Of a stretch of DNA of 64,000 nucleotides, positions 18,697 through 28,075 are shown in pieces. Under the pieces are notes generated by a model. The model was not told the origin of the DNA and ran no database searches. It saw nothing but the letters and a program-made list of their open reading frames with translations. Numbering within the stretch: the first letter of the stretch is position 1; every line of letters begins with the position of its first letter. The position numbers and the translations under genes are program-made. Source of the stretch: Myxacorys californica WJT36-NPBG1 (lineage in GTDB: Bacteria; Cyanobacteriota; Cyanobacteriia; Leptolyngbyales; Leptolyngbyaceae); assembly GCA_019359315.1 (NCBI GenBank), contig JAHHHO010000002.1, positions 62,001 to 126,000 on the forward strand. Direction: 5' to 3'.

Positions 18697-19443
18697 ATGA
18701 AATCGATCAGCATCGACGTTGAAAATCTCACGGTTGCCTACAATGGCAAAGTTGCGCTGCATGAAGCAACGGTGCAGCTTTCCTCTAGCTCTATTAGCGG
18801 ATTAGTCGGCATGAACGGCAGCGGTAAATCAACCCTGTTCAAAGCCATTATGGGGTTTATTACACCGCGATCGGGGAGGGTGCTAATTAATGGACTGCCA
18901 GTTCGTCATGTGCAAAAGCAAAGCCTGATTGCCTATGTACCCCAGTCGGAAGAAGTCGATTGGAATTTTCCAGTAAGCGTGTCGGATGTGGTAATGATGG
19001 GGCGCTACGGGTATATGAATCTGCTACGGATTCCCCGGACTCGCGATCGCCGCATTGTTGCCGAAAGTCTAGCGCGAGTTCAAATGACCGAATTCAAAGA
19101 TCGGCAAATCGGTGAACTCTCAGGCGGTCAGAAAAAACGGGCGTTCTTGGCACGGGCATTGGCGCAGCAGGGCAAGATTTTGTTGTTAGATGAGCCGTTC
19201 ACTGGAGTCGATGTCAAAACTGAAAAGGCAATGGTTGACTTGCTCATTGAACTGCGCGATCAGGGACATACGATTTTGATCTCGACCCATGACCTGGCTT
19301 CGATCGAAACCTTTTGTGATCAGGTCGTGTTAGTCAATAAAACGATTTTGGCGTACGGTTCTACAGCAGACGTGTTTACAGAAGAGAACCTAACGCGCAC
19401 GTTTGGTGGGGTGATGCCGCATCAGCTGAGAAAACAGAACTAG
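18697..19443 (+). CDS. mntA: manganese ABC transporter ATPase MntA, 248 aa
   Basis: Cytoplasmic ATPase of the Mn importer. Walker [11 protein letters not shown]-loop in [10 protein letters not shown], signature [15 protein letters not shown], Walker [12 protein letters not shown] and the switch histidine in STHDL are all in order. The frame runs from 18655, but ATG 18697, with GGAAAGAA in front, gives the standard N-terminus and sits 19 nt after the mntC stop. Confidence 0.93.
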   Translation: MKSISIDVENLTVAYNGKVALHEATVQLSSSSISGLVGMNGSGKSTLFKAIMGFITPRSGRVLINGLPVRHVQKQSLIAYVPQSEEVDWNFPVSVSDVVMMGRYGYMNLLRIPRTRDRRIVAESLARVQMTEFKDRQIGELSGGQKKRAFLARALAQQGKILLLDEPFTGVDVKTEKAMVDLLIELRDQGHTILISTHDLASIETFCDQVVLVNKTILAYGSTADVFTEENLTRTFGGVMPHQLRKQN

Positions 19444-19454
19444 GAAATCAAGTT

Positions 19455-20321
19455 ATGGATATGCAATCCGTCTGGCAGTGGTTTGTTGCCCCATTGCAGT
19501 ATGAGTTCATGGTGAAGGCTGTGGTTGTCAGCGCAATGGTAGGGCTAGTTTGTGCCGTGTTGTCTTGCTATATGACGCTCAAAGGTTGGGCGCTGATGGG
19601 CGATGCCGTCTCTCATGCCGTTATGCCCGGAGTGGTGCTTGCCTATATTCTTAACATCCCATTTGCGATCGGTGCATTTGTGTTTGGCTTGAGTTCTGTG
19701 CTAGCGATCGGCTTTATCAAGTCTAAAACCCGTATTAAAGAAGACACGGTAATTGGGCTAGTGTTTACAGGATTCTTTGCACTGGGATTAGTCTTAGTTT
19801 CTAAAAGTCCAAGTAACATCGACTTACAGCACATTTTGTTTGGCAACGTATTAGGAATTCCCGATCGTGACATTGTTCAAACTGCAATCGTTAGCTTAAT
19901 TACACTGGCAATCATTCTAGTGTTGAGAAAGGATCTATTGCTGTTTTGTTTTGATCCCACTCATGCCCGATCGATTGGACTCAATGTTACCGCTCTGAAT
20001 TACACGTTTCTAACGCTGCTGTCATTGACGATCGTAGCGGCTTTGCAAACCGTCGGCATTATTCTAGTTGTGGCAATGCTGGTGACACCCGGAGCCGTTG
20101 GCTACTTGCTCAGCGATCGCTTTGACCATATGACCTGGATTGCGATCGCCTCTGGGGTGTTCTCAAGCGTAGTGGGCACCTATATCAGCTATCACATCGA
20201 TGGCTCAACAGGCGGATGTATTGTGGTGCTACAAACCTTGTTATTTGTGATTGCGATGATTTTTGCACCCAAACACGGATTGCTAGTGAGATCTAGCAAG
20301 CGATTAAACGAATCCCCGTGA
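19455..20321 (+). CDS. mntB: manganese ABC transporter permease MntB, 288 aa
   Basis: Integral membrane subunit of the ABC-3 family. Eight or so hydrophobic helices are visible, with GWALMGDAVSHAVMPGV near residues 45-62 and the cytoplasmic coupling region DPTHARSIGLN (about 170-180). It starts 11 nt after mntA. Confidence 0.92.
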   Translation: MDMQSVWQWFVAPLQYEFMVKAVVVSAMVGLVCAVLSCYMTLKGWALMGDAVSHAVMPGVVLAYILNIPFAIGAFVFGLSSVLAIGFIKSKTRIKEDTVIGLVFTGFFALGLVLVSKSPSNIDLQHILFGNVLGIPDRDIVQTAIVSLITLAIILVLRKDLLLFCFDPTHARSIGLNVTALNYTFLTLLSLTIVAALQTVGIILVVAMLVTPGAVGYLLSDRFDHMTWIAIASGVFSSVVGTYISYHIDGSTGGCIVVLQTLLFVIAMIFAPKHGLLVRSSKRLNESP

Positions 20322-20495
20322 TTCAGCAGTTCAGCCCAATTATATTTCAACCCATTATTTAAGAGGTAAGGAACCAACCACGCCGCACCTCCTATCAAGG
20401 TTGACCAGAGCGATAAGCTGTAGTTAGCAAAATTTAGCCAGGGGGGCAAAACCTAAACTAGAGACAAGATAACCTCCCAGGTATGATCAAACTCT

Positions 20496-21785
20496 ATGTT
20501 CGATCGCAGTCGTCGGAATTTGGCCTACTGGTTTGCCCTATCGATGGGCAGCATTCTCGTTGTCTTTGCTGGAATTGGCTATTATCTCATCGTCCAAGAG
20601 CAGTTGAGCAGTTTAGATGAAACGCTGTATAAACGCACATTAGCGATCGCGATGGGACGTAACCAAGGAGACGCTCAATGGAACCCGCAAGATCTCCCGT
20701 TTCTCAAGAATCAACCCGCTCTAAGCGGTGAGGTTGCTTATATTCGCTGGTACAACGCTCAAGGACAATTGGTGAAATTTACGGGGACGCCAGGCACCCC
20801 GCGTCCGGCTCTGTTTCAGGGATATCAGACCTTTACCTCAAGGCCCAACGGTTCTCAAAACGAATGGTTGAGAGCCTTGACGCTGCCGATTCGCCAAAAT
20901 GCTCGACTAGTGGGCTATCTTCAGGTGGCAACCTCTCTGACTCCACTGCGACGGAGCTTAAATCAAACCCGATTTTTTCTGATTTTTGGGGTTCCAGCGG
21001 CGTTTGCTACGATCGGGGCGACTGGATGGTTTCTCGGTGGATTGGCACTGCAACCCACCCGCCGATCGTATGACCAGCTTCAGCGATTCACCGCCGACGC
21101 ATCTCATGAATTGCGTGCCCCGATCGCAGCCGTGTTAAGCAATGCCCAAGTCGGACTGATGCCTCCCCAAGATCCGCAGGAGCAACAGTTTCGACTAGAA
21201 CAAATTGTTGACATTACAAAATCGATGAGTACGCTGGTGAGCAATCTGCTTTTTCTGGCACGCCATGACGGTCTTGACCCCGATCGACTGACTACGATTG
21301 ATTTGGTTGAACTCCTGCGATCGCGCGGAGCTTCGCGAGGCGAATCGCTGCTCTCTGACTTAGCGCTGCAAGCGATCGAACGATCGCTCCATCTGGTAGC
21401 TCAGCTGCCCGAACACCCAATTTATCTCAATGCCGATGCCGAATTGCTCAAGCAAGCGATCGTCAATTTGCTCAGCAACGCGCTCAAATACACGCCTGCC
21501 GGAGGCACGATTTATCTGCGGGGGTTGACTCAAGCGGGACAAGCTGTGATTCAGGTTGAAGACACGGGAATCGGAATTCCTGCCGCCGACTTGCCCCATA
21601 TTTTTGAGCGCTTTTACAGAGTTGATGTCGCGCGATCGCGGCAGACGGGAGGCTTTGGGCTGGGGTTAGCGATCGCCCACCAAATTATCCAAGCTCATCG
21701 AGGACGCATTAGTGTAACCAGCGTGGTCGGGCAAGGCTCCACGTTTCAAATTGAACTTCCGCTAAAGCCTAAAGCTAGAAGGTGA
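20496..21785 (+). CDS. sensor histidine kinase, RppB/ManS-like, 429 aa
   Basis: Membrane sensor kinase. Two membrane segments (about 12-32 and 160-182) enclose a periplasmic sensor of roughly 125 residues; the H-box is DASHELRAP with phospho-His 204, followed by N-box [11 protein letters not shown]1 DTGIGIP, F-box FERFYR and G2 [10 protein letters not shown]. The opening [20 protein letters not shown] and the H-box context are typical of RppB-type kinases. It lies 174 nt after mntB while its likely response regulator is 3.4 kb upstream, so the pair brackets the Mn transporter. Ligand not shown by sequence; Mn2+ is inferred from context. Confidence 0.88.
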   Translation: MFDRSRRNLAYWFALSMGSILVVFAGIGYYLIVQEQLSSLDETLYKRTLAIAMGRNQGDAQWNPQDLPFLKNQPALSGEVAYIRWYNAQGQLVKFTGTPGTPRPALFQGYQTFTSRPNGSQNEWLRALTLPIRQNARLVGYLQVATSLTPLRRSLNQTRFFLIFGVPAAFATIGATGWFLGGLALQPTRRSYDQLQRFTADASHELRAPIAAVLSNAQVGLMPPQDPQEQQFRLEQIVDITKSMSTLVSNLLFLARHDGLDPDRLTTIDLVELLRSRGASRGESLLSDLALQAIERSLHLVAQLPEHPIYLNADAELLKQAIVNLLSNALKYTPAGGTIYLRGLTQAGQAVIQVEDTGIGIPAADLPHIFERFYRVDVARSRQTGGFGLGLAIAHQIIQAHRGRISVTSVVGQGSTFQIELPLKPKARR

Positions 21786-21935
21786 CATTTCTTTGTCACA
21801 ATTGCTTGTCACACTAAATATATCTTCCTTACAGCCTGGCTACGGAAGACAGATCAGCAACGGATCAGCATTGCAGTGGGTGAGGATTATATCGGTGATG
21901 TTATGTCAACGCTTCAGTCATTTCAAGGATAAACG

Positions 21936-23225
21936 GTGATCAGATCTGCATCCAAACGATTCAAACAACGTTTACGTCTGAGCTTACAGATTGCCCTAGC
22001 GACCACCTTTGTTTCTCTCTCAACTGCTTGTGTCAGTGCTTCTAATCGAGTTGCAGAAGGAATTTCTCCCATTGCAAACGCAGAGGCTCAAGAGAGCAGC
22101 GGGGCAGATGCAACGGTTCAAGCTTTGGTCAAGTTAGGCCCACGGGTAGCGGGGACACCAGCTAACGAAAAAGCCAGTCAATACCTGATCGAGGAGTATC
22201 GCAAAGCAGGCTATCAAACCCAAGTCCAACCCTTTACTTACGCTAAGTTCCAAGATTTGGGATCGAGCGTGACTGTGGGCGGAACAAGGTTTGAAGGACA
22301 GGCGCTTAACGGCTCGATTGCAGGTAAATTGACCGCTCCGTTAGTCGCCATTCCCAATGCCGGGCGACCCGCAGATTTTGCCAATCAGCCCGTCAAAGGT
22401 CGCCTTGCGATCGTACGACGCGGCGAAATTCCATTTACTCAGAAAGCCGAGAATGCGGCTAAAGCAGGCGCAGTTGGCTTAATTGTTGTCAACAACGAAG
22501 CAGGAACGCTGCGCGGAACCCTGACGGGTACTCCGACCATTCCAGTGGTGTCGCTCTCAAGAGAGCAGGGCAATGATTTAATCGATCGCGCTCAAGCTAC
22601 ACCCACAACCGTAAATCTAACGGTCAATGCAGAACGGCGCACCGTCACCGGACGCAACATCATTGCCTATCTTGATGGCGTGACTCAACCGCAGGTACTA
22701 GTCGGAGGACACTACGATTCCGTAGCCGGTTCGCCTGGAGCCAATGATAATGCCTCTGGAACAGCCGTTGTTCTCGCAATGGCGCGTCGGATGGCAAATA
22801 TGCCCCAAGCTCGTCAAGCGTGGTTTGTCGCGTTTGATGGTGAGGAAGATGGACTGCGAGGATCACGGGCTTTTGTGGAAGCGGCTCAGCCTCAGTTTCT
22901 ATCAGGACTCAAGGCAATGCTCAATTTTGATATGGTTGGCGTTAATGAGCAACTTCAGCTGGGAGGTTCGCCGTCACTGACTGCGATTAGCGCTGCTCAA
23001 ATTCCAGGCAGCACCAAATCTAAATCTTCAATCCCACAGTCGGTCGTGAATGGAGGCAGCGATCATGCATCCTTTGCTGCGAAAAATGTGCCAGTTCTAT
23101 TCTTCTACCGGGGCAGTGACCCGAACTACCACACACCAAACGACAAAGTAATAGACTCAAAATTGCTGACTGAGACAACGCAAACAGCAACAGATATTGT
23201 GCAGCAGATTCTCAAGTTAGATTAA
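21936..23225 (+). CDS. M28-family aminopeptidase with PA domain, exported, 429 aa
   Basis: Zinc-dependent exopeptidase. The export signal ends at LSTAC (about residue 32), a lipobox-like site. A protease-associated (PA) domain spans about 95-210. The M28 core has the zinc ligands in GGHYDSV, GANDNASG, DGEEDGLRG, NFDMVG and HTPNDKV. The start is GTG, with AAGGA upstream. The following gene is another exported protease. Specificity is unknown; relatives release amino acids from peptides in the periplasm or medium. Confidence 0.9.
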   Translation: MIRSASKRFKQRLRLSLQIALATTFVSLSTACVSASNRVAEGISPIANAEAQESSGADATVQALVKLGPRVAGTPANEKASQYLIEEYRKAGYQTQVQPFTYAKFQDLGSSVTVGGTRFEGQALNGSIAGKLTAPLVAIPNAGRPADFANQPVKGRLAIVRRGEIPFTQKAENAAKAGAVGLIVVNNEAGTLRGTLTGTPTIPVVSLSREQGNDLIDRAQATPTTVNLTVNAERRTVTGRNIIAYLDGVTQPQVLVGGHYDSVAGSPGANDNASGTAVVLAMARRMANMPQARQAWFVAFDGEEDGLRGSRAFVEAAQPQFLSGLKAMLNFDMVGVNEQLQLGGSPSLTAISAAQIPGSTKSKSSIPQSVVNGGSDHASFAAKNVPVLFFYRGSDPNYHTPNDKVIDSKLLTETTQTATDIVQQILKLD

Positions 23226-23399
23226 GCGTTAGCAACGTTTGAGAATCCCATTTTGCTCAAAGATCTTGCATCTATCAACCGCATCAAAATCTTAATAGTT
23301 TGTGCAACATGCTTATGAACGCTAGTTACACAAATAGAATTACGTCAGCAATGGCAGTGAATATTAGTCTGCTTCAATTCACGTTATTGAACTACACCA

Positions 23400-24221
23400 A
23401 TGTCTAATCATTTCCTGAAAAAGTCGTTTGCTTCTCTCTCTTTGGTTTCTGTCGGGGCAGTCAGTGCTTTGGTCGGGGCGAACTTAACACCAATTCAGCT
23501 TCAGCCTCAGCTCGCGTTTAGCGCTGAACGCGATGTAAGAATCGCTCAAGTTCCTGCCGTTAGCGTTGGGCAAACTGATGATAATTTCATTTCTGCTGCC
23601 GTTGAAAAAACCGGAGCCGCCGTGGTGCGAATCAACTCTTCGCGCAGTCGCTCCAGCAATTTGAGGCAAGGGAGCGTTCAAGGCACAGGGTCAGGATTTA
23701 TTACCCGGTCAGATGGCTTGGTTATGACTAACGCTCATGTCGTGGAGGGCGCAGATCGAGTCACTGTCACGTTGAAAGATGGACGTGAATTTACAGGGCA
23801 AGTCCTTGGAGCCGATCGCCGAACCGATGTCGCGATCGTCAAAATTGGAGCGACCAATTTACCGACAGTCAGTTTAGGCAACTCTGACCAAGCCAAGCCA
23901 GGAGAATGGGCGATCGCGATTGGCAACCCGCTAGGACTTGATAATACGGTCACGGTTGGCATCATTAGTGCCACCGATCGCTCAGGTAGCGCGATCGGGG
24001 CGAATCGGCGAGTTAACTATATTCAAACTGATGCCGCCATTAACCCAGGTAATTCTGGCGGACCGTTGCTCAATCAGCGCGGACAAGTTGTTGGCATCAA
24101 TACAGCGATTCTGCGAGGCGCACAAGGCTTAGGGTTTGCTATTCCGATCAATCGCGCTCAGGAAGTTGCCGCCCAGTTGATGGCTCAAGCAAGCTCTGCT
24201 TCGGTCTTTGGAAATCAATAA
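23400..24221 (+). CDS. HtrA/Deg-like serine protease without PDZ domain, 273 aa
   Basis: Trypsin-fold periplasmic protease. After a signal segment (about 8-27) come catalytic His 113 (TNAHVVEG), Asp 143 (TDVAIVKI) and Ser 219 (NPGNSGGP), plus the activation-loop glycine motif GLGFAIPI. The protein stops 20 residues after that motif, whereas HhoA/HhoB/HtrA proteins of cyanobacteria continue with a PDZ domain of roughly 90 residues. No PDZ-like sequence is visible in the following kilobase in any frame I checked, so this is either a natural short form or an old truncation. Confidence 0.88.
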   Translation: MSNHFLKKSFASLSLVSVGAVSALVGANLTPIQLQPQLAFSAERDVRIAQVPAVSVGQTDDNFISAAVEKTGAAVVRINSSRSRSSNLRQGSVQGTGSGFITRSDGLVMTNAHVVEGADRVTVTLKDGREFTGQVLGADRRTDVAIVKIGATNLPTVSLGNSDQAKPGEWAIAIGNPLGLDNTVTVGIISATDRSGSAIGANRRVNYIQTDAAINPGNSGGPLLNQRGQVVGINTAILRGAQGLGFAIPINRAQEVAAQLMAQASSASVFGNQ

Positions 24222-24401
24222 ACTTTTTGCGGATTGCTGACGCGACGAATTAGCGCACGCTGCCTTAACTGCCTTGATAAGTATTGTCGATGGCAACACT
24301 AACAGGACGTGAGTTCGACGAGCTTTTTCACTTCGTTGACAGCGGCTTCTATCCTCTAAATCTCCCAGAATGGGGAACTTCAAGCCAAAACTCCCGGTTC
24401 A

Positions 24402-24425
24402 AAGTCCCCCAATTTTGGGGGACTT
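24402..24425. repeat. GGGGGACTT-type inverted repeat
   Basis: An 11-bp perfect stem with a 2-nt centre, followed by a partial second AGGGGG. It lies 180 nt after the Deg-like stop and has no T-tract, so a repeat element is more likely than an efficient terminator. Confidence 0.6.
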
Positions 24426-24507
24426 AGGGGGCTTCCCGAATTTATAATCGGAGCGAACTACTTCTGTCGAACTGACGTTAACAGGGGTAAACGGTAGCGT
24501 GCGGTTC

Positions 24508-24534
24508 CTTCGGAGTTGCGCCTTGCGCTAATCG
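24508..24534 (+). repeat. interspersed 27-nt element, copy 1
   Basis: Begins CTTCGGAGTTGCGCCTTGCG and ends CTAATCG. A second copy with two mismatches is at 29511-29537, and a related 23-nt stretch is inside lptC at 6509-6531. Origin unknown. Confidence 0.6.
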
Positions 24535-24822
24535 CATCAGCAACACCAAACTAAATCGGAACAGCAAAATAATCTTTGATCCAAACACCAACTCATAAAA
24601 TCCGCATTTTCTAAGGCTGCATCCAGAACAGATGATCCTATACAAATAGAACGCAACACAACGGAATTTCTATGAACCGCGATCCTTCGGAGCTTGGCTC
24701 TGCCAATCGCGTAATAAATAGCAATAAATAATTGTCTAACAATTTAGCGAAATAGATAAATTCAATACATTTTTTTCTCACATTAGATCTTACTGTTGCA
24801 ACAACAAATCAATAGTCAGCCT

Positions 24823-24940
24823 CTAGGGTTCCGACTCAATCTATCCAAATTTGAGTGACTGGTCCGAGAGAGGCAAGCTAGTTAGAAGTTTTGCAACAAA
24901 GCTTACTTACAGCTACACGGCGGGACAAAAGCCCGGGAGG
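24823..24940 (+). promoter_or_regulatory. guanidine-I riboswitch (ykkC-yxkD class) aptamer
   Basis: The three conserved blocks of the ykkC class are present in order: CTAGGGTTCCG (24823-24833), ACTGGTCCGAGAGA (24858-24871) and ACACGGCGGGACAAAAGCCC followed by GGGAG (24915-24939). The first two blocks are joined by a hairpin with ACTCAA/TTTGAGT arms, the second and third by a variable helix, as in the family. The class senses free guanidinium and usually turns genes on. Downstream lies a NitT/TauT-type ABC importer of the sort placed under this riboswitch in other cyanobacteria. Confidence 0.92.
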
Positions 24941-24987
24941 AATGAGAAACCTAGTAGACAAAGGTTCCTCATGACTTCTGGGTTTTT
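24932..24987 (+). terminator. riboswitch expression platform: terminator competing with the aptamer
   Basis: CCCGGGAG (24932-24939), the conserved 3' strand of the aptamer, can instead pair with CTTCTGGG (24975-24982) including G-U pairs. Inside this, an 11-bp near-perfect stem (arms ATGAGAAACCT and AGGTTCCTCAT) encloses a 9-nt loop, and TTTTT (24983-24987) follows. Aptamer folding and this terminator are mutually exclusive, so ligand binding should prevent termination. Confidence 0.85.
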
Positions 24988-25016
24988 GTTGTTTAAAGCT
25001 GTTTGTGAGTGTTGAG

Positions 25017-25163
25017 ATGAGCAAACCTGTTTTAGGTGTTTCGCTTTCGGTTCTAAACTCGGTTGAGTTGAATAAAGAGAGCCTGACGGTGATGAATTCT
25101 ATAGCAAGAGTCCGACAAAAAGTGCATCGAGACACAAGTTGCCTGGACTTTATTCTGTAGTGC
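25017..25163 (+). CDS. possible 48-codon leader ORF
   Basis: An open frame starting with ATG 30 nt after the riboswitch T-tract and ending about 130 nt before the binding-protein gene. No clear ribosome binding site and no recognised family; it could be chance. Included because it is the only ORF in the unusually long leader between terminator and operon. Confidence 0.2.
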
Positions 25164-25296
25164 CTGTAACAGTTGCGATCGCATATTGTCTGTTACACCC
25201 AGTAAATGATCAGGCAGTACATCCCCTTTCTCAGCCACAACCGCTTCCGATTCTAGCCGTCCGTCACTCATTCCGCATTCTGGTAAAGACAATTTT

Positions 25297-26340
25297 ATGA
25301 GACGATCCTTCATTACTAGCGTTGCTCTTTTTCTGGTTGGGTTAACGCTAACCGTCAGTTGCGCTAATCCTGCCTCTACAATTAAAACCAATACTGGGCA
25401 AGGCTCCACTGATGGCGGCGCGGCGGGTCGTGCTCGGTTAGGCTATAGCGCGTGGCCCGGTTGGTTTCCCTGGAAAGTGGCTGAAGATCAGAAGTTTTTT
25501 GCGGCCAACAACGTTCCAGTCGAACTCAAGTGGTTTGATGGTTATCTAGAGTCGATTAATACGCTGACGGCTCAACAGATTGACGCAAATAGCCAAACCT
25601 TGAATGACACGGTTAGTTCACTAGCGGGCGGAGCCGATCAAGTGGTGGTGCTGGTCAACGACAATTCTACAGGAAATGACAAAATCATCGTCCGTGAAGG
25701 AATTAATACGATCGCCGATTTGAAAGGGAAGAAAGTGGCGGCAGAAGAAGGCGCAGTCGATCATTTCCTGCTGCTCCTGGGACTGAAAAAAGAAGGAATG
25801 TCACCGAGTGATATTCAATTTGTGCCGCTAGAAACTGGAAAAGCGGCTGCCGCATTTGTGGGAGGGCAAGTTGATGCAGTTGCGGTGTTTGCGCCCTTCA
25901 CAACACAAGCGCTCAAGCGTCCGGGTAGTAAAGAACTCTTTAGCTCTAAAGACTTTCCAGGAGCGATTCCAGATCACCTCGTTGTCTCCCGCAAGTTTCT
26001 CAACGAGCATCCCGATCGGATTCAGTCGATGGTGAATTCGTGGTTTGCCACGCTGGACTACATTCAAAAGAACTCGACCCAAGCGATCGACATCATGGCA
26101 AAGCGGGCAGGGGTTACCGTCGCCGAATACCAAGACTACGCCAAAGGCACGAAGATTTTTACGCTTGAGGAAAATCTGAAAGCCTTTCAGCCAGGAAACG
26201 ATATGAGTTCGTTGTCTTACGCGGCAGCTCAAATGGCAGACTTTCTACAAGAAGTCGGACTCGCGAAACAAAAGCCTGATCTGAGCAAAATGTTCGACGA
26301 TCGCTTTGTCAAAGCTTATGCAGCTAAGGCAAAGACCTAA
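25297..26340 (+). CDS. ABC transporter substrate-binding lipoprotein, NitT/TauT (SsuA/ThiY-like), probable guanidine importer, 347 aa
   Basis: Periplasmic binding component. A signal segment ends in the lipobox TVSC (Cys about 23). The mature part is a type II binding protein with LGYSAWPGWFPW near the ligand pocket, GKKVAAEEGAVDHFLL and DAVAVFAPFT. This tryptophan- and acid-rich opening suits a small cation. Location behind a guanidine-I riboswitch, followed by permease and ATPase genes, matches the arrangement of the guanidine-uptake operon of Synechocystis (sll1080-sll1082, from memory). Ligand is inferred from the riboswitch, not from the protein alone. Confidence 0.88.
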   Translation: MRRSFITSVALFLVGLTLTVSCANPASTIKTNTGQGSTDGGAAGRARLGYSAWPGWFPWKVAEDQKFFAANNVPVELKWFDGYLESINTLTAQQIDANSQTLNDTVSSLAGGADQVVVLVNDNSTGNDKIIVREGINTIADLKGKKVAAEEGAVDHFLLLLGLKKEGMSPSDIQFVPLETGKAAAAFVGGQVDAVAVFAPFTTQALKRPGSKELFSSKDFPGAIPDHLVVSRKFLNEHPDRIQSMVNSWFATLDYIQKNSTQAIDIMAKRAGVTVAEYQDYAKGTKIFTLEENLKAFQPGNDMSSLSYAAAQMADFLQEVGLAKQKPDLSKMFDDRFVKAYAAKAKT

Positions 26341-26399
26341 CGCTTGATCTTTCCTTGCGTCAGCCTTGTCGCAAGTCATCCTTCACCCCTCGTCTTTCC

Positions 26400-27236
26400 A
26401 TGAGCCATACCGAACCCGTCGACCGGTCTACAAAATCTCTCGGTTCAACTGTTTTCTGGCGACTTGCCGAAGATATTCCCAGACCTCTCCAAACGGGGTT
26501 GATGATTGCCTCAATCGCGGTGCCGTTGCTCTTGTGGTGGTTGCTCACCACGTTTGGCAGCATTGATCCGACGTTTCTCCCGTCGCCTGCCAACGTGATT
26601 ACGGCGTTTGGTAGGTTGTGGAGTACAGGCGAACTGCTGCAAGATACCGTAGCGAGTCTGTGGCGGGTTGGGGTTGGCTTTTTCATGGCTGTCTTGTGCT
26701 CTATTCCTGTTGGGGTGTTGATGGGTAGTTTTGCCAGCATTCGTGCCCTTTTGGAGCCGTTGTTTGGCTTGGTTCGCTATATGCCTGCGCCTGCGTTTAT
26801 TCCGCTCCTCATTCTCTATTTAGGCATTGGCGAAGAACCGAAAATTACCCTAATTTTTATTGGTGTTTTCTTTTTCAACTCCCTGATGGTGATGGATACG
26901 GTTAAATTTGTGCCGAAAGATTTAATCGAGGCGACTTACACCTTAGGAGGAAACCGACTGCAAACCTTGCTCCAGGTAATTTTTCCTCATGTGCTTCCTG
27001 GCATTCTCGATGCCAGTCGGATCAACTTAGCAGCGGCGTGGCAGTTAGTCATTGTGTCTGAGCTAATTGCAGCAACAGAAGGCTTAGGGCGACGAATCAG
27101 CGTGGCGGGTCGCTTTCTCAGAACAGATGAGATTTTTGTGGGTCTGATTGTAATTGGAGTGATCGGCTTAATATTCGATTTGTTCTTTCAGTATTTGCTG
27201 CGGGTGAGTTGCCGTTGGGCGGCCCAAAAGCGCTAA
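26400..27236 (+). CDS. ABC transporter permease, NitT/TauT family, 278 aa
   Basis: Membrane subunit of the riboswitch-controlled importer. About six membrane helices; the coupling-helix region reads EATYTLGGNRLQTLLQVIFP, the EAA-type loop that contacts the ATPase. The frame opens with TTG 26355, but ATG 26400 gives the usual short cytoplasmic tail. It begins 59 nt after the binding-protein gene. Confidence 0.9.
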   Translation: MSHTEPVDRSTKSLGSTVFWRLAEDIPRPLQTGLMIASIAVPLLLWWLLTTFGSIDPTFLPSPANVITAFGRLWSTGELLQDTVASLWRVGVGFFMAVLCSIPVGVLMGSFASIRALLEPLFGLVRYMPAPAFIPLLILYLGIGEEPKITLIFIGVFFFNSLMVMDTVKFVPKDLIEATYTLGGNRLQTLLQVIFPHVLPGILDASRINLAAAWQLVIVSELIAATEGLGRRISVAGRFLRTDEIFVGLIVIGVIGLIFDLFFQYLLRVSCRWAAQKR

Positions 27237-27301
27237 CGTTACTCGTTCTCACTTGACTGATGTAACGCTATTCAGATGTACTGCTATCCAAGGTTTAACC
27301 T

Positions 27302-28075
27302 ATGTTTCTAGAGATCAACAATCTGCACAAGCATTTCAATACTAAAACCGGAAATCTCGTGGTTCTGAAAGACATCAACATGGAGATTCAGCGCGGGGAG
27401 TTTATCTGTGCAGTGGGTGCGTCGGGGTCAGGTAAGTCTACGCTGTTGCGGCAAATTGCGGGGCTAGACCAACCCACGAGCGGAGAAGTTAAGGTTGATG
27501 GCGAAGTGATAACTGGACCTGGACCCGATCGCGGCATGGTATTTCAGCATTACACGCTGTTTCCGTGGATGACGGTGCAGCAGAATACTGAGTTTGGACT
27601 AAAGCTGCAACGACTGTCGAAAAAAGAGCGGCGTGAGAAAGCCAGCACCTACTTAGAAGTGGTGGGTCTCTCTAAGTTTGCGAAGTCGTTGCCGAGTGAG
27701 TTATCTGGCGGGATGAAACAACGGGTTGCGATCGCGCGTGCCTTAGCCTCCGAACCGAAGGTACTGCTGCTAGATGAACCGTTTGGCGCGTTGGATGTTC
27801 ATACTAAGGAATTGATGCATCAGTTCATGCTCGAACTGTGGGAACGCACGCATCTCACGGTGTTCATGATTACCCACGATGTCGAAGAAGCGGTTTTCCT
27901 CTCGAATCGCATCTATGCGTTGGGCGCTCGTCCGGGTACGGTGCGGCGAGAGATGTCGATTAAGTTACCAGAGCGCACTCAGCATGTTAAACGCAACTCT
28001 ACATTTCATGATTACCGAGATGAACTGATGGAGATAATGCGAGGACACGGACAAGAAGCGTTAATTGCGGCTTAG
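27302..28075 (+). CDS. ABC transporter ATPase, NitT/TauT family, 257 aa
   Basis: ATPase of the importer. Walker A GASGSGKST, Q-loop VFQHYTLFPW, signature LSGGMKQRVAIARAL, Walker B LLLDEPFGALD and the switch histidine in MITHDVEEA are intact. It starts 65 nt after the permease and is the last gene of the operon: no ureohydrolase (GdmH/SpeB-like), HypA/HypB-like or urea carboxylase gene follows. Confidence 0.92.
   Translation: MFLEINNLHKHFNTKTGNLVVLKDINMEIQRGEFICAVGASGSGKSTLLRQIAGLDQPTSGEVKVDGEVITGPGPDRGMVFQHYTLFPWMTVQQNTEFGLKLQRLSKKERREKASTYLEVVGLSKFAKSLPSELSGGMKQRVAIARALASEPKVLLLDEPFGALDVHTKELMHQFMLELWERTHLTVFMITHDVEEAVFLSNRIYALGARPGTVRREMSIKLPERTQHVKRNSTFHDYRDELMEIMRGHGQEALIAA

Larger units (their letters stand above)
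24222..24822. other. 601-nt gap after the Deg-like gene, with small repeats
   Basis: No ORF found. Contains an 11-bp perfect hairpin (24402-24412 with 24415-24425, arms AAGTCCCCCAA) of the GGGGGACTT type common in cyanobacterial genomes, a copy of an interspersed 27-nt element at 24508-24534, and a related piece near 24670-24700. Confidence 0.5.

Noticed and set aside
24402-24425. Terminator of the Deg-like gene
   Set aside because: No T-tract and 180 nt from the stop; looks like the common GGGGGACTT repeat.
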